A DNA stretch of 64,000 bases, taken from Centroberyx gerrardi (Eukaryota; Chordata; Actinopteri; Beryciformes; Berycidae). The number at the start of each line of letters is the position of its first letter. The first letter of the stretch is position 1. Shown piece by piece: positions 38,127 through 57,297 of this stretch. The notes below the pieces were generated by a model. It searched no databases. It was not told where the DNA came from and saw nothing but the letters and a program-made list of their open reading frames with translations. The DNA lies in NCBI RefSeq assembly GCF_048128805.1, contig NC_136003.1, forward strand, positions 27,372,885 through 27,436,884, read 5' to 3'. Made by a program: the position numbers and the translations under genes.

Positions 38127-41100
38127 ATGGACCCAGCAGTGGCCACCACTGTCCTCCTGGTGCCCTGTGTAGTTGTGATCACAGCTGGGCTCTTCTACCT
38201 CTACGGCGCGGTTGCCGGTCTGTTGTCCAAAACTTCAGTCCGGAACAAGGTGGTGGTGATAACTGACGCCTTGTCTGGGCTCGGGAAAGGTGACTTCAGT
38301 TTGGTTGTTGACAAGGAACAAGAGTGTATGAATTTCACTGCAAAGTACTTGGATTGTAACTGTTTATTACCAATTCATTATCATCTCATTTCCACACAAA
38401 TGTCCCCATTGTTTCTTTTATCTCAACTTGCTGCGGATTCATCGATGAAGAATGCGCGAGTGTGTTTCACCAAGGAGGGGCGAGGCTGATCCTGTGTGGG
38501 AAAAGTTGGGAGAAACTTGAAGGAATCGCTGATGATTTGGCAAATGCTTCAGACCCAACTTTAGTAAGAATGCCACCTTTGAACCAAGATGAAAGACCGT
38601 GATGACCGATGGACTGACTGACTGATTGGCAGTGGTGGAAAGAGTATTAGAACGTCCTTGTCGAGTAGAAGCACTGTTACTTTGCTGATATTTTACTTAA
38701 GTAGAAGTAAAAGTAAAATCTGAAGAAAAAGTAAAAAGTAGCTCATTTAAAACGTACTAGTTACAGAGTTAGTAAACGTTACTTTTTTAGAAAAGAGAAC
38801 ACTGTTACATGTGATCTTTTCTATGCAGTTCTAAAAGGACAAGAGGAGAGAGTTCAAACTAGATTCTTTTAACCACAAAATCTGGAAATTACAAACTCTT
38901 CTCACTGTCAATGTCTCCACAATTTGCCAAATTACATTGGTCCAGTTTCCGTTGCTTATGGAGATACACAAAATCTGTCCTCTGTAATGGATGTGATTTA
39001 AAATACTACAGTAAAAACATATCTTAATTAAAAGCAAAATTACTGTTAAATAAAAAAAACACTCAAAAAAGTACAGTACATTACTTACAAAATTACAGTA
39101 ACGTGAGTAAATGTAATTAGTTACTTCCACCCTTGCTGATTGGTTGGTTGATTGGTTGTTTGGGACAATTACGGATCAAAGTCCCCTCACAGAATGCCTC
39201 AACCCTCCTTTGCCGCCGCCGTTTCTCTTCCCCAGACGTTTCCCCCGAAGCTGGTGCTGCTGGATTTCGGCGACATGGACAGCATGCCTGAGGTGATCGC
39301 AGAGATCCTGGAGTGCTACGGCTGCCTGGATATTCTCATCCTCAACAGCAGCCTGAAGGTGAAGGCTCCGGCACAGAGCGTGTCTCTGGAGATGGACAAG
39401 TTGCTGATGGACAACAACTACTTCGGACCCGTCACACTGGCCAAAGGTACATATGACAGATATAAAGGTATATAAAGGTATGTAAAGGTACAAAGAACAC
39501 ATACAACAGTGAGATTTTGGGTTTGTATGGGGGGAGAAAATTGCCTAAAGAGTGGATGAATATTGTAGGATGACAGATCCTGTTCCTGAGAGAGCTGAAT
39601 GGTTTGATCACATTTCTTTTTTTGGGTTGCTTGTTCTCACTTTGCAGTATACTTTACCATTTCTGTTTCAGGTGTGCTGCCCTCCATGATTTCTCGGAGG
39701 ACCGGTCACCTGCTGCTGGTCAACAGCATCCAAGGGAAACTAGCTGTGCCCTTCCGCACTACATGTGAGTTTAGAATGGCAAATTCACATGTAGCATTTT
39801 CAAACATGAGTAAATCATCTTGGGACACCTTGGTATAATTACTGTAAACAAATGAGACCATGGTGGAGTCGATTGCTAGCCTCTATGCCAGTGGTTTTGT
39901 TAGTTTGTTTGTTAGTGAAATTAAGACCACATTTCCCATAAACTCATCTGCTTGCTGTCACAAAGACAATCTTTGCCTCTTCAAAGGTAAAAGGATTTCT
40001 CTTTCACTTTACTGAAGAGGATAAACATGTTGGAAGTGATTTTTCCATCAGCCTTTCACTCCTTCCTTCATCTGCCATTGCCAGAAACGCCAAAAAGCTT
40101 TAGCTCTGTTTGCTCTGGAAGAACAGCGCCCTCTTCCTGTTTTGTGCCGTAAAGCGATCCAGCAGATTTCCCGCCAAATCTGACCCAGCGGCACACGATG
40201 TAAAATGCCGTGTAGAGGCTGGTAGAAGCTGCCTTCTCTGCAATGGTCTTGTTTGTTTACCGTAATTATACTAATGTCTCAAAATTACCTTTAAACAGTC
40301 TAGGGGTTATTATCTTTAACAAGAAACCACGTTTGCTTGTGAAATGGGAGATTCATAAAATAGAAGCAGATGATGAATGGAGGAGGGAGGAATACTGGTT
40401 CTGCGCTTTCTCTGTCGCAGATGCAGCCTCGAAGCATGCGGTTCAGGCCTTCTTCGACTGCCTGAGGGCCGAAGTGGAGGAGTACGGCATCTCCGTCAGC
40501 ACCGTGAGCCACACCTTCATCAGCGGCTCGGCATCCGGAACGGAAACCGCCTCCAAATCCATCTGGTCCTGTGAGTAAACTTCAGTCAGATGAAACCAGA
40601 CAGAAGTATAACCAGACAGAGTGTCGGTGTCTTTCTCACTACACATCTATAAAACATTCAAAGAGGAGAGGACAGAGAGTGCTTCTGTTGGCTTTTGGTG
40701 TGTGAAAGTATTGGTGTGGTCTTTTGAACTAGCAATGGTGTAAAGTTTCTCTTCTTTTTGCTTGAGGAGTGCCTTGGAACTCCTTTTTTACATCAGAAAA
40801 TACAATGAATTTTTGTAGATATTGTGTACAGAGATTAAAGATCCAGTGCGATGATTTCAACTCAGTCAGGAAAAGCTTGATGTTGATTTCTAACACAATG
40901 AGCATCATTTTGTTCAGTTTTTGATGGTTAGATGGTCCAAAGCCTGTAGGACTGAGTGTCTTCCACTGCAGACAATATTTCTATCTTTGAGGAACAAATA
41001 TCCAGAGTTGGACCTTCGGCACACAGCAACAATGGAGGCACAAAGATTTTGGGTAGTTTGACAAGTAGCTGGCTGGATATTGTCTGACAGACTATGGGGC

Positions 41101-41867
41101 ACCTCATTAACTATGCATACTGTCGAACCAATCAGAGCATTCATTAAAGCCTGGGTGTAGGTGGCATCATTTACACCAGGAAGTAGATTGGAATTCTAAA
41201 TCTGTGTGATTCTGTTGAGTTTTTCAAAGGGTGTTAGTCAAATTTCCACAATGCTGACAGTTATGATAATTTGTGTAACTTTACATTATCAGGTCCTTTG
41301 TTAAATTATACCATGAAATTGAGAAATGCAATTCTCACCGCACTGGACCTTTATTAAGTGGTAAATAAAAAATGTGGCTACTCACATCAGGCAGAAGAAC
41401 CAACAACAGTCAAATCATCAGACTAATACTGTGTTTAATATTCTTGAAAACACCCTATTTTCCATTTCCATCAGTCTGACACTGCTTTTCTAATGTATAC
41501 AATGAATAAGCTCTGTAACTACAATGATGGGTAAACTCTTAAAAAATAAAAAGGTGGGTAGACCAGGTAACTTTACCCTCCACTGCAGCCCTGATTGTAT
41601 AATATTGAGCGTTTTCTTCAGCTTTCTTCCATCCTAACCTCTCTCCCCTCTGGGCTTTCAGTTCTGTACAGTCAGAAGCCCCTTGGCGTTTCCCCAGATG
41701 AGGCAGCCACTGCGATTGTGAAGACTTTAAGCAGTAAGAGGAAAGAGGTGGTAATTGCTCCCTCGCTCCCCAAGGTGGCCATCTACGCCAGATCCTTCTT
41801 CCCTAATGTTTTCTTTGCTGTGATGGCCGCCGGAGTGAAGAATGCTGCTGCTTTAGAGAACATGTAG
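38127..41867 (+). CDS. dhrs7c: Dehydrogenase/reductase SDR family member 7C, 6 coding exons
   Basis: Short-chain dehydrogenase/reductase; DHRS7C is known as a muscle sarcoplasmic-reticulum protein with proposed retinol dehydrogenase activity. Exons: 38112-38289 (ATG at 38127), 38451-38563, 39236-39446, 39672-39764, 40421-40570, 41662-41867; phases agree, 311 residues (mammalian protein about 311). One N-terminal membrane helix spans about residues 6-33 ([20 protein letters not shown]). The cofactor motif is TDALSGLGK rather than the canonical TGxxxGIG, as I recall is normal for this family. Catalytic residues are intact: Ser181 ([10 protein letters not shown]), Tyr194 and Lys198 (FRTTYAASK, split t/at by an intron). 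An upstream 5' exon probably exists because a TTTGCAG acceptor precedes the ATG. Poly(A) signals are at 42106 and 42120. Upstream neighbour u2af2 is divergent. Confidence 0.92.
38630..39135 (+). mobile_element. hAT-like MITE with 8-bp target duplication in dhrs7c intron 2
   Basis: Begins CAGTGGTGGAAAGAGTA and ends GTTACTTCCACCCTTG, flanked by CTGATTGG at 38622-38629 and 39136-39143. Internal words such as TTTACTTAAGTAGAAGTAAA mark the common teleost family. The right end lies 100 bases before exon 3. Confidence 0.85.
39829..40285 (+). repeat. TIR element family F, copy 2 (dhrs7c intron 4)
   Basis: TTGGTATAATTACTGTAAAC at the left and TTGTTTACCGTAATTATACTAA at the right (shown in part); the interior matches 27240-27480. 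It ends about 135 bases before dhrs7c exon 5. Confidence 0.65.
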
Positions 41868-42139
41868 TGTTGCTGGATATAGCCTCGCATTGTAATCACT
41901 CTGGATACTTGAAATGAGATTTGTTGTCTCCACTGAGAGTTGGAAGTGAAACAAATGTGTGGAAATTAGAAAAATTAAAGATAGCTAGAAATGAGAGAAG
42001 GGTTTGAGAAGATGCATTTTTTGCCCACAATCGTTCTTTATCCATGCAAACAATCAAGAAATAATATTCAAATCTGTTGTTTGTGTGCATCCCATTTTGT
42101 TTTAGAATAAAATGTTTGAAATAAATGTAACCAATGAAT

Positions 42140-43116
42140 CCTCAGATTGTGTCTTTGAATCATCTGTACTGTATGGGTTGGCTGTAAGTTTCTCCATCAG
42201 AAACAACTGTTTTTTCATATTATTCAGTTTCAGATATTCTAAGACATGTTATATGTGTGGCCTCAGATGCATTTGAGTTTGAGTAAGACTTTTTAGACAT
42301 TTACGTATTAGAGAGTAGGATTAAATTTGCCTCACTGTGAGCTTTTTCTTTCAGTTAAGACCACATTTTCATCCTGAGTGGCCTGATACATATTGTAGAC
42401 AAGGTTAAGATGTCGGCCATGCATGTAGACGTGCTGCTTTAACTCTAACTGAAGGTTAGGAATAACATGATAGAGACACACATCTTTATTGGAAGAAAAG
42501 GCAACTGTAATCCATTACTATTACTATGGCAAAGAGATTGAGCCAACTCAGAACAGTTTGAAGTGATACTACAGACTCATCAGCGATGACATGTGATTAT
42601 ACTAATTGTGCTGTTCAAAAAACGATTTGTAAATTGGAGTGGGCTACATTTTCCATTCAACCGTACAGTATATACAATGTATTTTTAAGGCAAATTAGAT
42701 TAATCCCATAGTAATTGAAAGTAATCAGACTGAATGGCTAAATTACTGTAGTGTTTCCTGCAGATTTTTGTAGATTTGGTGGATGGGGGTGATTTTGTTC
42801 CACTCCTGCACCCATCAGGACCAGTTCCAGTAGGTGCTGCAGTTTAAGAATGGCTCTTATTTGGATATTTATATCATGATGGTGAATTGGGCGGTAATTG
42901 CTATTGTTATGATTACTTTGGGAGCAGTAAAGCCACATCATGAATGTTTCATTTCCCTCTTGTCTTTGACAGAGGTCATGAAAAGGTGATTTCATAAATG
43001 TAACCTTTGGAGTGTAAAATGCAACACACTGGCGCCCCCTGCAGGACATTCTTTACAACTTCCAGTCGGTGTACATGTTGTTAGCAGGCCTACATGCGTG
43101 TTTTTTCTTTGTTTAA
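42140..43116. other. Intergenic DNA between dhrs7c and natd1
   Basis: No exon recognised. The last 130 bases hold TGGCGCCCCCTGCAGG (about 43030) and precede the natd1 start, so the natd1 promoter is probably here. Confidence 0.4.
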
Positions 43117-44811
43117 ATGGCCTTTAAATTATTTTGCAGCCTCGCTGCATTGAACAGTACCCGGCGGTTCAAGTATTATCCGGCTGCATTCAGGACGTTG
43201 ACTTCCAACTGCAGTTTAACGGTGGATCATGACCGACAGAACCGGCGCTTCACCGTCAGTCTGGGCGGCGGGGGTAAGCAGACAGCTGGGGTGGATGTTT
43301 AGGTGGAGGGGAGATACTGTAACTGGAGACCGGTGTTCATTCACGGCCTCCTGTACACTATAGGCATTATAGTTTCCAATGAGAGAGCACGTTGCAGGTG
43401 TTACGTCCCGTTCTCTGTTGTAAGGAGAGAACGTTACGCTGATCCATTCAAAAATCTGGCACTTTAATGTGTCCTTGCTGATCTGCAAACGATACATACG
43501 TGGTAGTAAATTAGTTAAGACGTTTTACAAATGATTATGGGCCACACTTCAATTCGGCATACATATAATCCACCAAAGCAACACGTATTTTTAGTACGAT
43601 TTAAATTTATTTAACGGTCTCGCCCGTCATTCCCACGGACGGGTAGCGAGCATTGAGAATCACTTTGGTTGAGATTTCCTTGATGTAAGGTTCTCATTGG
43701 TGAATTACTTGTATGCCGAATTTGCCACTGGATCAGAGTGATTTATAAAAGGTCTTAAGTCGTGTTACACCAGGCATGTATCGTTTGCCAATGAGCAAGG
43801 GAGCGTTTAATAGCCAGATTTTAGAATGGAGTTTGGCGCTCTCAGACTAGTTTGAACTGCATTCTCTTTCCACAGGGGACCATGAATGTGCGGTGCTGCG
43901 CTACAGATTCACCGGGAACAAGGAGGTGGATCTAGTATCAACCACTGTACCCGAGTCTTTCAGGGGCCAAGGTGTTGCTGGGCTGTTGTCAAAGGTGAGA
44001 AACAAGGAGTGGCACTGCAAGTCCAAATTTGATCTTTTAGTTTTCAACATTATATTGGAGAGCAAAGGACAAACAGAAATGTATTTGTAAGCCATATTTA
44101 ATTAAAAAGAAAATCTCACCAGGGGAGCATTGGGGACTAATGTTCCTGTAAGCTGATAGTTTGGTGGCCTACATCTGATAATTTAACATCACATTAACCA
44201 AATAATATCTGGTCAGTCATTGCTCCACTTTGTTCCCAGAATAAGTCATAATCAGTATAAGCGGGTAAATGCTGTAGTCACTAATCAACTCTGTACATAG
44301 TATTCTGTTCCACAGCCATCTTGGTAGGGAAATAACAGGTGATTGCAATAAATTAACAGGTGATTATAATCAAATGAATGCCACAGCCAATGAGCTGTAT
44401 GATGAAGCACCATATTGGTTGGAAATGCATGTGACATCATAGGAATAATATGAATACATTGTGCAAGTGCCCACCACATCAGATAGGTTAGACAAACAAA
44501 ATATCAGTGTATTATTGAAGATACGGTAAAATAGATTGTATGCAGATTTGTATGAGAGTGCAAATTTACAATTAAATCACAAATGTATCTACATGCAATC
44601 TCATGTCAAATGTAAAATGCTTCAATTAACATTGATGTTGTGACCATTTCTAAACTTGTATGATTAAATGTAATTTTGAATGTTCCTTTTACAGGCTGCC
44701 ATGGACTTTCTGGTTGAAGAAAACCTCAAGGCTCACGTCTCTTGCTGGTACATTAAGAAATATATCGAGGACAACCCACTGCTTGGTTATAAAGACTTTG
44801 TCATTGCTTGA
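43117..44811 (+). CDS. natd1: NATD1-like protein, GNAT-related N-acetyltransferase domain
   Basis: Small protein of the YjdJ/NATD1 branch of GCN5-related acetyltransferases; its substrate is not established. Exons 43117-43273, 43876-43994 and 44695-44811 join in frame to give 130 residues (human about 113). The domain runs from [14 protein letters not shown] through [14 protein letters not shown] and [14 protein letters not shown], where RGQGVA is the acetyl-CoA-binding R-x-x-G-x-A motif, to [15 protein letters not shown] near the end. The first 35 residues ([18 protein letters not shown] and onward) carry no acidic residue and are rich in Arg, Ser and Ala, like a mitochondrial presequence; the mammalian protein I recall lacks this. 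AATAAA at 45244 suggests a 3' UTR of about 450 nt. It faces gsg1l2 tail to tail. Confidence 0.9.
43547..43842 (+). repeat. TIR element family H, copy 2 (natd1 intron 1)
   Basis: AATTCGGCATACATATAATC at the left and TTGTATGCCGAATTTGCC in the interior, followed by CACCAGGCATGTATCGTTTGCC. The word order parallels 34498-34800. It ends about 33 bases before natd1 exon 2. Confidence 0.55.
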
Positions 44812-45799
44812 CTGCATATAGAGCCAACAAAAACAATAGTTGATCAGCTATGTTAATTTGTCCAGTATATTATCTTACAGAGCCTACTACCTCAAGTCAA
44901 CTAAAACCTCAGGTGTTGTGTTACCCATAAAGGCCAAGTGGAGGTGTGAAGTATGCTTGAAATGGAAAATTTGTGTCCTGTGAAATTAAGATTATGACTG
45001 ATGATTTAAATTGATTGTTATACTTTGGCTTTATCCTTAAATACTGAAAACACGAAATTAATCACATTAGGTTTAGGTATATTTCCTATAATATTTAATG
45101 GCTTACAAATTGAAGCACCAGTGCTGAGTGCATTTACTCAACATGTCCTCAGGTAATTCTGAAACTAGTAAATTGTTTATTTTGCATATCAGATTTTATA
45201 TTCTTGTGTCTATGATCTTTTAGTAATGCTCCATGGATGAAGCAATAAATAATACCCCATGATGATTCTTTACTGAACATGAACGTGGAACAGTCAGAAA
45301 TATGTGCAGATCAGAAACTGTGCGAGCTCAGTAATAGATTTGTCCAGAGCACAGGAATGCAAAAAGCCACCCAGGGTAGAGACAGTTCAAGCTTCCCTGT
45401 CTCAGCTCCCTCCTAATTGGCTGAGGCGGGGGCTGTTTAGGCAGGAAGCACTGCACAGTCTGATGACTGTCAGCACAAAAGGTCGCCCAAGACGCTCTGT
45501 GTTGCAGCTTGGGGTGCTGAGGAAGAAGCTGAGGATGAGTTCAGTTTAGTCCTCATCCTCCCCTCCCCTCCCTACTTCTACTACAGCCACAGTCTTCAGG
45601 GTGTCCAGGCTCAGCGCTACACAACAGAACCAGTCTGTTTCATCAGTTTGTTAATCCTGCCTGCATCCTCAGCATAAAAAACAGTGCGCTGACCACTGAT
45701 TGGTAGTACATGTAGTCTGTTGCGTAACTTGAAAGACCTGGGCCCGTAGCTACAAAGCGTCTCAAAGTATGAAAAAAAAAGTATGTTGTCGGACCAGTC

Positions 45800-46560
45800 C
45801 AGTTTGTTGTTGATGTGAACCCTCAGTTACTTGGAGGACTGCACCGCCTCCATCTCCTCATGCTGGATCTCCACGGGTATCAGTTGGAAATCCCCTACCA
45901 GCTGCTTTGTGTTACTGACGTTGAGCTGCAGATGGTTCTCGATGAAGCTCTCCACCAGACTCCTGGACTCCTCCTCCTCGCTGATGCTGATGCAGATGCA
46001 TCCCACGATAGAGGAGTCATCAGAGAACTTCTGGAGGTGGCAAGACTCAGAGATGAACCTGAAGTCAGAGGCGTAGAGAGCGAACAAGAAAGGTGATAGT
46101 ACTATTCCCAGGTGGCTAACGCTAACCCTCCGTTCCACTCCTAAGCTTCTCCCCGAGCAGGAGGACCCAATTGGTGTTAAAAGTTCTAGAGAAATCAAAG
46201 AACATGATTCTCACCATGTTTCCCGGCCTCTCCAGCTGGGAATAAGCCCTGTGGAGCAGGGAAATGATGGTGTCGTTCACGCCTCTGTGGACTTGGTATG
46301 CAAATTATCTGAGGTGCTTCAGGACCAGCCTCCCAAAGGTCTTCATTATGTGCAAAGTCAGTGCCACCAGCCTGTAGTCATTCAGGGCGGTGGGGCATCC
46401 CTTCTTGAGCACTGGGACAAAGCAGGAGGGGTTTTATATGGGGGCGCCCCTCCACCCTCAGGGATGGGTTTAAAAGGTACTGGAGAACATCTGCTAGCGG
46501 ATCGGTTAGAGGTGAGAAAGAGATGTGTTTGTCCCGCTTATTCACTGTGATCGAGAAAAT
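45800..46560 (-). pseudogene. Decayed LINE reverse transcriptase fragment
   Basis: The minus-strand frames carry IVLSPFLFALYASDFR, then HLQKFSDDSSIVGC (the FxDD catalytic box of reverse transcriptase) and NHLQLNVSNTKQLVGDF. Upstream, in other frames, are pieces like MVRIMFFDFSRTFNTN. Frameshifts and stops separate the pieces, so the copy is dead. It lies between natd1 and gsg1l2. Confidence 0.7.
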
Positions 46561-48245
46561 TAACTGCATAAATAACTGGAAATTCCATTTCAGTGGAGAG
46601 TGACTGGGAAACAGTTGATCGATTTTAGCGGGGATAAAGTTCAACTTGTGTTTTCTGATTCTGAACATATCGCAGTCTGGTATGATAGAGAGCTTATTTG
46701 TGTGTACTTTGTAAATTCAAATGTTCAGTGACTCCGCGCCCCATCAGCTGTCAGTGGTGCATCTCCAGACTGGACATCAGCATGACATCAGATAAGAGTC
46801 TTAGCTGTCTGACTTCCAGATTAGGTTCCAGGCGAGTTATCACAGATAGTCTAAAAATAGTATAAATAGTCCAAACCTAGGCCATGGGAATAATGCGTAA
46901 TATAGACTAGTAGACTAGTTTAATGCAGGTATTCATGAAATTTGACTTGCATATTTTAATTTCTGGGGAAAGAAATGGGATTGAATTTCTTAAAGGTGTT
47001 CCACGTTGTTGTCTAATATGTACCCCCTTGGGTTTGCTGCATCACCTCCACAAGGCATCTGATGTGCCGACCTTTGAGACCTTAATGGTCCATAATGGAA
47101 ATGAGAAGAAACTGTGAATTCCCTGTGAAGCTCCATCTGGAGAGGCCTTCATGCCCTGCGTCCAAAGAGGTGCCCTGCGTTCCTCCTTGGCCATGGACCT
47201 TTTTGTCCATGGTGAGAGTTTAAGGCGTGATCCTGCTGCTGGAGCTGGGCAGGGTCCTGGACGTCTTGGGTTTGCATCACAAACATTTCTTCAACAAATC
47301 CAAGGGCTCCAGCCTGCCTGAAGAAACCTGAGAGCAGCAACCAGCCCCACAGCCTTGGCAGGACTGATGGAGGAACCCATACTGAGCTGCAGATTGGAGT
47401 TTTAGTCATACAAACATTTCTCAGAACCTCAATGGGCGGAGCCAAATTAACAGTTTTTCAGAGCAGAAGTTAGCTAGCTGGCAGCTAATTTAAATGATAA
47501 ATTTGAACGGCACAGAAGGAACTCTGGTGAGAATACAGATAAAATATATAAATTGTAATGACCTTTTTTAATTCATTCATGATCATGAAAGGTCAGCAGG
47601 CTAGTGAATTTGACTGGAGCTGTAGGCTAGTATGGCTAATTTGAACTTGGAAGATCAGCTAAGCTAACCTAGCTAACTTTGCTAACTTTGCTTTGTGGCT
47701 AGACTGCATTTTTTTAGTTGGTAGCAAGAGTGCTAGGTTTCATATTAGTTACCTCCTCTTTTACCCCTTGGGCTTCAGTCAGTCTAATGTTACTTAGCCT
47801 TTAAAACTTTTTTTTTTTTTGGCTGTACCCACTTTGTTTTAACTCAACCAATGAGATTATTTCTGCCTCCACAGCAGCTTCGCCTTCAAGAAATGTCTGT
47901 GCAGCTATTGCTCCAATGTGCTACTGAGTTATAGTCTCAGGTCTTCCACATTCTGAGATAGTCGTGAGTGACTCCTTCAACCTGAGGTCCAACCAAATGA
48001 CAGGGCAGGAGTTTGGCTGCTCAGCTTCAATAGAATCTACGAAGTGGCCATGTCTACCAGGTAAAGCATGAGATGAACAAAGCATCAGGCTTTTGATTTC
48101 CAATGTGGTCTCCCATACTACAAACACATGCATTCAAGGTGCTGTAAGGTGCTTTGGAAAAAGGCATTGACCAATTATAGTTTGCAGTTAGAAGCATCTT
48201 ATGCAATCAGTCTGAGTCACTATTCAAGTAACAGCATCATAATGT
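46560..48245. other. Intergenic DNA with one MITE
   Basis: No exon recognised between the LINE fragment and the probable end of the gsg1l2 transcript. The MITE at 47395-47925 fills its centre. Confidence 0.5.
47395..47925 (+). repeat. MITE family K, copy 1
   Basis: Left end TTTTAGTCATACAAACATTTCTC..CAATGGGCGGAGCC (in two parts), right end TTTTAACTCAACCAATGAGA..AAGAAATGTCTG. A GCTAGC/GCTAACC-rich centre is shared with 52060-52570. Confidence 0.6.
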
Positions 48246-49648
48246 TTTATTTTGCATCGCATCTTCAGTGATTGTCACTGCTCGATCAAAAGATACAGAA
48301 AAAGTATTTCTGTGTTGTACTGGAAATCCAAAAACAGAACCGTATCACAAACTTACATTATTTTTCCAATAGATGTCAGTCTTTCTCCACTATAGACACT
48401 TGCCTTGGCTTGCAATGTGGCTCAGTACTGTCGGTGTTAGATTGATACCTTAAATTAGAAAATGTTTAACATGCATTACACCTATAAGAACCCGTCAAAA
48501 AGCACTGGTCCCAGATCAAAGCTGGCATCTGTCATTCAAGGGTCTTTCTAGGGTCTTCAAGTCTTGCTTTAAAAATACATACAAAGCTGAATATTTAAAC
48601 CGTCTGAAAACAGAAATCAAGCTGATAGGGACTGAAAGGAGTGGATCCAAATGACATATGAAAGCATCAGCGGCAGTGTTGCTATTGGATTTTCTCAAAT
48701 TAAAGTCCAATACATTCATGGATTTGGTTAACATATCCTCTGAGTATGTTTGCTTATTTACTCCATTAAAAGTGTGAAAAATAATAACTTTTTTTTTTTT
48801 TAACACTTTTTCTCAAGCACATTTGGACGCATGTTTGCAAACGCATATAAATTTGTTGTCCCTGTTAAGTAGTGATCATCCGTATGGCAACGAGCATTGG
48901 CTGATCTTCTCAGCCCCATATGAGCTGTATGGTAAAACAAGCACAGACACAGCTTGTAAAAATCAGCTCATCCCATCTGTTCCTGAATAACAGTCATGAT
49001 TATAATAGTCATGGTTTTGGCTCTAGACAGACATAGGATGTACTTTTTGTCGACAAGCATAGTCTGATCACTTGGCTAGCGTCGGATGTGTTATGGCATA
49101 GCACAGTAATGTTCTCAATGAGATCAACTGACCATACTGTAATGTCCTGTAACATCCAGTCAGTTTCTGGTCCAATTCAGACTCATTGTCCGTCTTACTG
49201 AGTAGGTCAACAAGCCTCGTCCCCGAGAGCAGCTGGGTGTGTAAGGGTTTGATGCAACCCAACTCTTAAAAGCCTAATTCAACAAATGATTGAGGTGGAA
49301 AAAGATATTCATGGGTTGTGCTGCAACAGTAGCCTCCACATCCTGCAGCTGAATTTCAAGACTTTGAAATTGCAGCCCTCTTCCACAAATAGCATCACAT
49401 GGAAAGATTTGATGAAATGCATGTTGTGTCAAAGCCGAGCGTGTTATATTATCTCCGGAAAAAAGATTCTCGGGGCTGGTTTCACGGACACATTTTAATG
49501 TGCAGCAAGGACCAAAACAAACTAACAAAAAAAAATATTCCCCTGTATTAGAATTTTAAATCCAGGAACAAGACTTAATCTGTGTCCAGGGAATCAACCC
49601 TCAAAGTGTTCCAGTGGGGCACAGGGCCAGGGGTTGGTGACCGCGTTT
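48246..49648 (-). other. Probable gsg1l2 3' untranslated region
   Basis: Non-repetitive DNA between the stop codon and a minus-strand AATAAA at 48246-48251. The end is inferred from that signal only. Confidence 0.35.
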
Positions 49649-56067
<6,419 letters not shown>

Positions 56068-56460
56068 GGTCGAGGCCAGGCGAGATGAAATGAAATGAAA
56101 AGGCAACTAATCCTGGCTTTCGATATGTAGCCACCGTCCCAGATATATCAAATCTTCATAATCTTGTTGTGTTTGAGGCTCCTTGGGTGATAAGGAGAAC
56201 GCCGGACATCCTGCCGCTGGCTCTAAGGACGCGCCGCTACCTTGACCGAACGATTCATTCTCTCCCCTTCCGCCGAAACAATAGAGTCCCATGCCAATCC
56301 GACGACTCTTTGTCGTTCTCTGCTTCATCTGAACTCTCTCGCTCCTCGCTCTCTGCTGCTCGTCCGACCCCATCTCGCTCCTCCCCTTCCACAAATCTTT
56401 AACTGCAATATTATCCATTACAAATGGCAAATTATATTCCAGACCTTCTTTGAGCATATT
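56068..56460 (-). other. gsg1l2 5' leader region with a long upstream ORF
   Basis: A minus-strand ORF of 116 codons (56107-56457) ends with TAG 39 nt before the gsg1l2 ATG and in the same frame. Whether it is transcribed or translated is unknown. It has no recognised domain. Confidence 0.3.
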
Positions 56461-56499
56461 AATAAAAAAAAAAGATTACTTCCAGCTTAGTTTTTAATC

Positions 56500-57260
56500 C
56501 GGCACAAGGTTCTTCCAGTCGGCATTTCCCAGATTTTTTTTTTTTTTGCATGTTATGTCAAAGTATATCTCAAAGTAATCGCAGCCATAGACATCAGATC
56601 AAATACATGCTTTACAGCCAGTGACGTGTGACATAATATGCACATTCTCACATGAGGCTGAAAATGAAGCCATAATGTGTGTGCATGCAGGGTCTTAATA
56701 GCCTGCTGATGTAGGACGCACCCTGCAAATGAAGACAAATCACTTTAGGAAGTATGCGAAGGAGAGGACAGATGCTCGGAGAAAACAAACGCTGCCTTTC
56801 TTCCGATAGATGTGTCTTTTCCACTCTGTAACTGCCCGCCACTCCATTAAACATTAGAGAGGATACAGGAAATGCTCCTCCGTTGTTAAGGCAACTCGAG
56901 ACGAAAAATACTCAAAATGTTGATGATGATGCATAAGTACTGTAGCTGAATGCTTACGGAAACAAGCAGCAATATTGTTACAGCATTACGCACAAGGCTT
57001 TCACGTTAATATTTGCAGCAATGTTAAGTCATTCTGAAAGGTCTTATCCTATTTAAGAACTTAGTGTTTTATGACTCAGCTGGGCAATCTAGATTATTCA
57101 GTGGATCTGTGTTAAGCGTGCGTGAAAGAGATGTCCAAGTCATTCAGTACATGGATCGAGTCAGAAATCTGGACGCAATTAATTCACAAAAGAGGAATGA
57201 AAGTTTGCACATCCTTCGATCTCAGCCATGTGCTTGGAACAAGGGAGGAATAAATCAAAA

Positions 57261-57297
<37 letters not shown>

